Assembly: GCF_001612845.1 (NCBI RefSeq)
Contig: NZ_BDBF01000026.1
Coordinates: 62,001-126,000 of the forward strand
From: Nocardia elegans NBRC 108235
Lineage (GTDB): Bacteria; Actinomycetota; Actinomycetes; Mycobacteriales; Mycobacteriaceae
Length of the DNA: 64,000 bases
Direction of reading: 5' to 3'
A program made the translations under genes and the position numbers. Below are positions 58,833 to 64,000 of the stretch, in pieces (the stretch's first letter is position 1; each line of letters starts with the position of its first letter). The notes beneath the pieces were generated by a model. That model was not told the DNA's origin. It saw only the letters and a program-made list of their open reading frames with translations, and ran no database searches.

Positions 58833-60142
58833 CCCGCGGGGTCCGGGGCCGCGAGGGTCGGGTTGTAACCGCTGTCGCGCAACGCTTCGAAGGCCCGGTG
58901 CCGGTTGCGGGCGCTGCGGAATTCGGCGCGCACCTCCTTGCTGATCAGATCGATCTCGTGCACCGCGATCTGCATCGATTCCAGCACGCCGCCGATGGTG
59001 CGCACACAATGTTTGCAGTTCATATCCGGCACATAGAACAGGAGGTCGGCCGTTCCCGCGAGATCGCCTGTGGCATCGGGTGTTTCGACGATGTCGAGTC
59101 CGGTCACGGTGTGGGTGAACAGGTCCACGAACCGATCGACCACCTCGGGCAGCAGACAGTAGTGCTCGCCGTCGATGCGATGCGGCATCGCCGCCGGGCA
59201 CGACGGGCGCACGCCCGCCGGCAGCAGTGCGTATTGGCGTGAGATGAGGTCGAGTTCGTCGTGATACTTGCCGATGGCCGCCTCCACCGACAGGCCCTCC
59301 TCGGTCGTGGCCCGCCGCATCACGGTGTGCGCGTCGTGGATGGTGGCGTCCTTCATCGCGCGCAGGGTGGCGATGGTGTCGGCGGTGTAGCGGACGGTGC
59401 CGTCGGGCTGGGTGTCGAAGGCGGCCGCGATCATGCCGCGCCGATAGGTGGAGGCCTGCTGCTCCCAGTACCAGCGGGTGGCGACCGCGGCGAAGATGCC
59501 GGAATCGCGCAGCCCGCAGGCGAATTCGGTGGCGGTCCGGTACGGAGTCGCGGCGGCCAGCAACGCGTGCTGTGCCAGCGCTCGGCCGGTGGCTTCGATA
59601 CCGACGCGGAAGATGTCGATCGGATCCTGATCGGTGGTGGTCGCGCCCAACACGGCGCGCTCGTGCGGGGTGAGCGTCGCGATCCGTTCGGCGAGTGCGG
59701 TATCGGCCTCGAGGCTGTGCCACAGGGCGAGCACGGTTTCGCGGACCGCGACCGGCACGATCGGCCCGAGACCGTCGGCGCGGACGTGGCCGGTATTGGG
59801 TATGCCGTCGCTGTCGGTCCACACCACCCGATGGGTGGCGCTGGTGACCTGATCGGCGCGGCACGGGCGCATGAACGATTCCAGATACATCCGCTGCGAC
59901 AGCGTCAGGTGGCTGCCCGGTTCGGGTCGCACCGGCGTGCGGGTCACCGCGATGGTGCGCGCCGCGGTGGGTGCGGCGGCGGTGAACAGGCCGGGACGGG
60001 CCAGTTCGGCGAGAATCCGGGACGCGCTGCGGCGGTCGTAATCCGATGCGTTGCTCTGCGGTGCGCCGCCGGCGTCGGACCCGGACTCCGGTTCGGGGTC
60101 GGCGGTGGAGACGGCTGCGGCGGTTTCGCGGCGTGTGGTCAT
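58829..60142 (-). CDS. Protein of unknown function with C-terminal heavy-metal-associated (HMA) domain
   Basis: The 437-residue protein has a disordered N-terminus (1-45), an unrecognised mainly helical region (about 80-350, with SQRMYLESFMRPCRADQV, RWYWEQQASTYRRGMIAAAF and an acidic-His-rich LRAMKDATIHDAHTVM and KYHDELDLI that could bind metal), and an HMA-like ferredoxin fold at about 367-430 with the CxxC site MNCKHC (C376, C379). The HMA domain normally carries Cu(I) or Zn. The gene is overlapped at both ends by ATGA. Start ATG 60142 has GGAGG. A metallochaperone or metal-dependent enzyme role in the operon is inferred. Confidence 0.75.
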   Translation of the reverse strand: MTTRRETAAAVSTADPEPESGSDAGGAPQSNASDYDRRSASRILAELARPGLFTAAAPTAARTIAVTRTPVRPEPGSHLTLSQRMYLESFMRPCRADQVTSATHRVVWTDSDGIPNTGHVRADGLGPIVPVAVRETVLALWHSLEADTALAERIATLTPHERAVLGATTTDQDPIDIFRVGIEATGRALAQHALLAAATPYRTATEFACGLRDSGIFAAVATRWYWEQQASTYRRGMIAAAFDTQPDGTVRYTADTIATLRAMKDATIHDAHTVMRRATTEEGLSVEAAIGKYHDELDLISRQYALLPAGVRPSCPAAMPHRIDGEHYCLLPEVVDRFVDLFTHTVTGLDIVETPDATGDLAGTADLLFYVPDMNCKHCVRTIGGVLESMQIAVHEIDLISKEVRAEFRSARNRHRAFEALRDSGYNPTLAAPDPAG

Positions 60143-61518
60143 CGGACCTCCGTGGCGATGGTGGTGAGGCAACCGAGGAAACGGTCGATCTCCTCGGCCG
60201 TGGTGTAGACGTGGGTACTCACGCGCACCGAATCGGCTTCGGCCGCAATCATTTCGGCGTCCTCGCTCACGGTGTCGGTGGGGACGCAGTGCGCGCCGGT
60301 GCGTACCAGGAAACCCAGTTCCGCGAGCACGAAGCCGAGATCGGTGGCGGTGATCCCACCGAGGGTGAACGACACGATGCCGTACCCGGTGTCGCACGGG
60401 GCGTGGCCGGGGCCGGGCAGCAGGCGCAGCCCCGGTAGTGCGCGCATGCCGTCGAGGAGGCGGCGGGTCAGCATCCGGTTGTGCCGTTCGACGGCGTCGA
60501 TGCCGATCGAGTCGAGTACCCGCAGGGCGGCGCCGAGGGCCAGGATGCCCGGGATGTTGTGGGTTCCGCCTTCGAGCCGATGCGGCATCCGAGCCGGCAA
60601 CAGCGCCGAATCGCGCACGCTGACACCGGAGTTGCCGCCCGGCAGGAACGGGCTCAGCTGGTCGTGGATGCGGCGGTGGCAGAACAGCACCCCCGTGCCG
60701 GGCGCGGCGAACATCTTGTGCGCCGACAGCACCGCGAAATCCGCGCCCAGCTCACGGACATCGATCGGGATGTGCCCGGCGCTCTGGCTGCAGTCGAAAC
60801 ACACGGCCACCCGGGCGTCGATGCGGCCGCGCAGCTCCTCGAGAGTGGTGCGCGCGCCGTAGACGTGGTGCAGGTGGCTGAGGGTCAGCAGCCGGGTGCG
60901 CGGCCCGAGTTTGGCGGCGATGTCGTCGATATCGGCCTCGCCCAGTGCGGTGGTCCGATAGGGGATCAGTCGCACCCGGCGGCCGAAGTGGGCGAGTGTG
61001 GCCCGCAGCTGCAGCCACGGGTACACGTTGGAGGCGTGATCGCGTGGGCTGTAGAGGATTTCGTCGCCGTCGGCGAGGGTGGTCAGCCCCCAGGCGAGGG
61101 CGACCGCGTTGAGGCCGGCCGTGGCGCCCGCGGTGAACACCACCTCGTCCGGCTCGGCGTGCAGGAAGCGAGCGGTATCGGCGCGCACCTGTTCGATCGC
61201 GCGGGTCAGCGTCGTCGCCCACGGGTAGGTGCCGCGGCCGGAATTGGCGGTGTGGCGGCGGTGATAGCCCTCGATCGCCTCGATTACCGGCAGCGGTTTC
61301 TGCGTCGTCGCGGCGCTGTCCAGATAGACCGGTCCGTCGCCGGTGAGCGCGGGGAAGAGATCGCGGACGGCTGCCGGGGCAATGGCCTCGCCGGACGGGC
61401 GGGAACGCGCACCCGCAGGGGGCGAAGGGATCCGGGTGATGGTGTGCGCGGGAGTGGGTGCGGAGGCCGGGGCGCTCGCCGGGTGGGCGTGCGCGGGCCG
61501 AGGGATCGGCGACCGCAA
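60139..61518 (-). CDS. Cysteine-desulfurase-like aminotransferase class V enzyme
   Basis: The 459-residue fold-I PLP enzyme has VYLDSAATTQKPLPVIEA, DEVVFTAGATAGLNAVALAWG, the His/Asp cofactor contacts (SHLHHVYGA; FDCSQSAGH), the Schiff-base Lys in VLSAHKMFAAPGTG (K268) and RTGAHCVPTD with Cys411 in the SufS-type persulfide position. It would mobilise sulfur from cysteine, but selenocysteine lyase or other beta-lyase activity is possible. The first 50 residues are Pro/Ala-rich. No ATG fits; TTG 61518 after GGGAG is proposed, with an upstream start not excluded. It heads the four-gene operon. Confidence 0.82.
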   Translation of the reverse strand: MRSPIPRPAHAHPASAPASAPTPAHTITRIPSPPAGARSRPSGEAIAPAAVRDLFPALTGDGPVYLDSAATTQKPLPVIEAIEGYHRRHTANSGRGTYPWATTLTRAIEQVRADTARFLHAEPDEVVFTAGATAGLNAVALAWGLTTLADGDEILYSPRDHASNVYPWLQLRATLAHFGRRVRLIPYRTTALGEADIDDIAAKLGPRTRLLTLSHLHHVYGARTTLEELRGRIDARVAVCFDCSQSAGHIPIDVRELGADFAVLSAHKMFAAPGTGVLFCHRRIHDQLSPFLPGGNSGVSVRDSALLPARMPHRLEGGTHNIPGILALGAALRVLDSIGIDAVERHNRMLTRRLLDGMRALPGLRLLPGPGHAPCDTGYGIVSFTLGGITATDLGFVLAELGFLVRTGAHCVPTDTVSEDAEMIAAEADSVRVSTHVYTTAEEIDRFLGCLTTIATEVR

Positions 61519-61665
61519 CGTGACGCTCCCTTCGGCTCGTACGCTGGCGACCACATCCACGATACCTATCGTCGCGGTCTCCTTCGAAGCCGGTCGCGGA
61601 CAACACATTTCACCGGTCGATCGTCCAGAGGCGCGAATCGTGGCCGGAGCAGGCCGGTTTCGCGA

Positions 61666-62196
61666 TCAGTTGCCGGCCGGGTCGGGACCCCCGGGATTGC
61701 ACATCGCCTGGACGGTGGCCTGGTAGCCGACGGCCGGCCGCCACGGTTCCAGATTCCAGCTCGGCTTGTTCGGTGCGACCATTCGCGCCCACACCCAGTG
61801 GCATCGGAACTGGTCGTACATGCCCGGCGAGTCGGCGTCGGGGGAGTCGGCGAGCACCTCCGACCAGGCGCGGTCCAGGGCGGCGGGGAATTGGTCGGCG
61901 CGACCGGCGGCGGTCGGATAGACGTGCAGGCGGCGGCCGTCGGGGTCGTCGGTCCATTCGGTGTGATCGATCAGCGAGCTGCCGGCGAACGGATCGGTGG
62001 TGGGTTCGGCGGGCGGCGCGCTGGTCGGTGCCTCGGAAGTGCGCACGGCAGTGGTCGTTGCGGGCGCGGGGGATTCGGTGCTCGCCGAGTCGTCGCCGCA
62101 TCCGGCGACCGCGAGCACGGCCGACACCACCACCACCGCTGCCGCCGCGGGCCCTCGCGGCCCGCGACCGGGTGCTCGTCGTGCCCCCGACCTCAT
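61666..62196 (-). CDS. DUF2599 family lipoprotein
   Basis: The 176-residue protein has a signal with a lipobox (AVLAVAGC, Cys about 33) followed by a Ser/Thr/Pro-rich linker (35-70) and the DUF2599 domain at about 80-170, with RRLHVYPTAAGRAD, MYDQFRCHWVWA, KPSWNLEPWRP and a terminal CNPGGPDP. Found in mycolic-acid actinomycetes, of unknown function, probably on the cell surface. The two Cys in the mature domain could form a disulfide. It starts with ATG and lies about 150 bp upstream of the PLP operon on the same strand. Confidence 0.85.
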   Translation of the reverse strand: MRSGARRAPGRGPRGPAAAAVVVVSAVLAVAGCGDDSASTESPAPATTTAVRTSEAPTSAPPAEPTTDPFAGSSLIDHTEWTDDPDGRRLHVYPTAAGRADQFPAALDRAWSEVLADSPDADSPGMYDQFRCHWVWARMVAPNKPSWNLEPWRPAVGYQATVQAMCNPGGPDPAGN

Positions 62197-62327
62197 CCGC
62201 GTCCCTTTCGACGTCGCGATCCACCGTCGCCGCTCACGCTACCCGCCACGCCCGGGCGCACCGGAACCGGCGGGGCCGCCCGCCCGTGTTGCCCGAATAC
62301 CGCCGGGAGTCGACGTAGAGTGGGAGG

Positions 62328-63416
62328 GTGGCCGCTCAGTTGACCAAGGGACAGGTGGATCGTCTGACCCACGACGAGGTCGTCGTATCCGTCCGGCACA
62401 GCGAACCCGTCGATGTCTCGGCGCTGCTGCTGAATTCGGCCGGCAGGGTCCGTGACGAAACCGATCTGATCTTCTACAACCAGCCCGCAGCGCACGGGGT
62501 GCGCCTGGCCTCCGGCCGCCCGGAGTTGTCGATCGGATTGCGTTCGCTCCCACCGGAAATCGAGCATGTGCGCATCGTGGCCTCGCTCGAGGATCAGCAG
62601 GATCGTTTCAGCGATTACGCGCCGCCGCAGCTGATCGTGGCCGATTCGAGCGGAAATGCGGTGTACGAGTACACCGTCGACGGCCTGGGTGAGGAACCGG
62701 CGGTGATCGTCGCCGATCTGGACCGTGTGGGCAGCACCTGGCAGGTGCGTCCGCTCGGGCACGGATTCCCGGCCGGGTTCGCGGCGCTGGTGACCGCGCA
62801 CGGTGTCGCGGTGGGCGGCGGGGCCGACGAGTTGCCCTATCGCGGACCGGCGGTGCTGGCGCCCGGCCAGGAGGTGGCGCTCAACCAGATCCGCAAGGGT
62901 GAGCTGTCGATGGTGAAGATGGGTGTCGGATGGGATCCGATGAAGGTGCACGGCCCGCGCGGGCTGCGCGCACTCGAGATCGACCTGGACGCCTCGGCGC
63001 TGCTGTTCGTCGGGCAGACACTCGTGGATGTGGCGTTCTACCAGCAGCTTTCCTCCCGTGACGGTGCGGTGCGCCACTCCGGGGACAACCTGACCGGCGA
63101 TGGTAAGGGCGACGACGAGGTCATCACCGTGGATCTGGCCCGGCTGCCGGCGCAGGTGACGTCGGTGGTTTTCGTGGTCACCTCGTATGCGGGGCATACC
63201 TTCGAACGCATTCGAAACGGCTACTGGCGCATGATCGACGGTTCGTCGACCGCCGAGCTGGCGCGGGGCAATCTGCGCGGCGGTGGTCCGCACACCGGCA
63301 TGGTGGTGGCGAAGGTGTATCGCGACGGAGGCGTGTGGCGGGTGGCCTCGATCGGCGCCCCCATCCAGGCCGGCCATCCGGTGGAGGCCGTCCCGCTGGT
63401 GACACCGACGCTGTGA
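62328..63416 (+). CDS. Tandem TerD-domain protein
   Basis: The 362-residue protein has two TerD-like units. The N-terminal one (about 15-130) is degenerate (VSALLLNSAGRVRDETDLIFYNQP), and the C-terminal one (about 185-355) is complete: MVKMGVGWDP, ALEIDLDASALLF, DVAFYQQLSSRDGAVRHSGDNLTGDGKGDDEVITVDLARLPA with the Asp-rich calcium-binding segment. TerD proteins belong to tellurium/stress-response systems; a role in tellurite is not implied by itself. It starts with GTG. The gene is followed after 196 bp by a HAD-like gene, an association known for ter clusters. Confidence 0.88.
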   Translation: MAAQLTKGQVDRLTHDEVVVSVRHSEPVDVSALLLNSAGRVRDETDLIFYNQPAAHGVRLASGRPELSIGLRSLPPEIEHVRIVASLEDQQDRFSDYAPPQLIVADSSGNAVYEYTVDGLGEEPAVIVADLDRVGSTWQVRPLGHGFPAGFAALVTAHGVAVGGGADELPYRGPAVLAPGQEVALNQIRKGELSMVKMGVGWDPMKVHGPRGLRALEIDLDASALLFVGQTLVDVAFYQQLSSRDGAVRHSGDNLTGDGKGDDEVITVDLARLPAQVTSVVFVVTSYAGHTFERIRNGYWRMIDGSSTAELARGNLRGGGPHTGMVVAKVYRDGGVWRVASIGAPIQAGHPVEAVPLVTPTL

Positions 63417-63612
63417 GCCGTGCCGCGAGCCAGTGATTTGCCAGGGCTGGTGTGCGCGGCCCCGCATCCCTACTATGACCTCTCGCGGGACCGGCCCAGG
63501 AAAGCGGGGGCTTGTCCGGCACAATCGGTACCTGGATGGTGGCGGTACCCATCGGCTGTGCCCCGCGGTGTGGCCGATGTGGGTGTTGAGGAGAGTGGAC
63601 CGTAGGGGCGAG

Positions 63613-64000
63613 ATGACAGCACCGGCAGTGAAATGTCTTGTCTGGGAACTGGACAACACCATGTGGGACGGTGTGGTCTGCGATTCGACCAGTGGTGCAC
63701 TGCGCCCGGACGCGGTGCGGGCGCTGCATACGCTGACCGGCCGGGGCGTGATGCACGCCGTGGCCAGCCGCGGCGAATGGTCCTGGACGACCGACAAATT
63801 GGAACGTCACGGCCTGCACGGGCTGTTCGCCGCCGTCGAGGTCGGGTGGGGTCGCAAATCGGCGGCGATCACGCGGATCGCGGCACAGTTGCGGATCGAA
63901 CTCGACGCGATCGGCTACATCGACGCCGAGGCCATGGAGCGCAGCGAGGTCGCCCACGCGCTACCGCAGGTGCGCTGCTATGCCGGGCGGCACGTCGATG
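63613..64000 (+). CDS. HAD-superfamily FkbH-like protein (5' part)
   Basis: The gene begins with ATG 63613 (MTAPAVKCLVWELDNTMWDG) and is cut by the window edge after 129 residues. The HAD motif I is WELDNTMWDGV, where the first Asp is replaced by Glu (the FkbH/HAD-IIIC consensus is DLDNTLW); ASRGEWSW is motif II and KSAAITRIAAQL holds the Lys. The E for D change at the nucleophile may matter. A phosphatase-like or acyltransferase-associated role is inferred only from the family and the TerD neighbour. Confidence 0.72.
   Translation, partial: MTAPAVKCLVWELDNTMWDGVVCDSTSGALRPDAVRALHTLTGRGVMHAVASRGEWSWTTDKLERHGLHGLFAAVEVGWGRKSAAITRIAAQLRIELDAIGYIDAEAMERSEVAHALPQVRCYAGRHVD

Noticed and set aside
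1..64000. tRNA, rRNA, CRISPR arrays, insertion sequences, prophage genes
   Set aside because: None of their hallmarks (repeat-spacer periodicity, transposase or integrase motifs, cloverleaf-type sequences) was found by eye; a tRNAscan or IS search would settle this.

Overview
The window is high-GC DNA (about 70 % by eye) from a mycolic-acid actinomycete, most likely Nocardia or a close relative such as Rhodococcus. The evidence is the gene content: a KstR-type operator, a minimal Rpf, an EspR-like regulator, a LigC/Prim-PolC pair, DUF2599, DUF2784 and DUF3097 proteins, and at least seven TetR regulators. No rRNA, tRNA, insertion sequence, prophage or CRISPR array was seen. It reads as ordinary chromosome with accessory catabolic and biosynthetic operons.

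Layout. 1-5.7 kb: the end of an unknown gene, an acyl-CoA ligase and a FabG3-like SDR behind a KstR-type box, then two coupled Rossmann enzymes and a small gene that share a near-identical 23-bp operator. 5.8-9 kb: secreted GH27 galactosidase, lipoprotein dienelactone hydrolase and DUF3097. 9.1-10.8 kb: an NfeD-SPFH pair. 10.9-15.9 kb: an ABC import operon with a fused double permease, a binding lipoprotein and a membrane-anchored helical protein, but no ATPase. 16.3 kb: Rpf with a long leader. 16.7-21.1 kb: SsuABC-like importer and FMN monooxygenase preceded by a putative leader peptide. 21.3-23.3 kb: MarR, TetR, DedA-like. 23.5-28.8 kb: mutA-mutB-meaB, the methylmalonyl-CoA mutase operon with its GTPase chaperone.

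28.8-35.2 kb: NmrA-like/TetR, amidohydrolase/nucleoside hydrolase, EspR-like regulator, FAD monooxygenase/TetR and DUF2784. 35.2-35.7 kb is noncoding and holds two copies of a 30-bp element. 35.7-39 kb: a zinc-ribbon SDR and an alpha/beta-hydrolase, both lacking expected catalytic residues, divergent from a TetR with a matching operator at each end of the shared spacer. 39.1-40.9 kb: acyl-CoA dehydrogenase and TetR. 40.9-43.6 kb: Prim-PolC, LigC and a cold-shock protein. 43.6-45 kb: a second NfeD/SPFH pair. 45-51.6 kb: two DHA2 drug exporters, unknown small proteins, TetR regulators and a DHFR-fold reductase. 51.6-55 kb: Na+/H+ antiporter with a C-terminal UBP zinc finger, and a SEDS protein. 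55-56 kb: a D-2-hydroxyacid dehydrogenase.

56-61.5 kb: the most unusual locus, four overlapping genes for a cysteine-desulfurase-like enzyme, a protein with a C-terminal heavy-metal (HMA) domain, a fold-III PLP decarboxylase and a cysteine-synthase/rhodanese fusion. The set suggests a dedicated sulfur-transfer or amino-acid-derived small-molecule pathway that I cannot name. 61.6-64 kb: DUF2599 lipoprotein, tandem TerD protein and the start of a HAD/FkbH-like protein. Most operons show 4-base ATGA/GTGA start-stop overlaps, and most TetR genes face their target across a short spacer containing inverted repeats.
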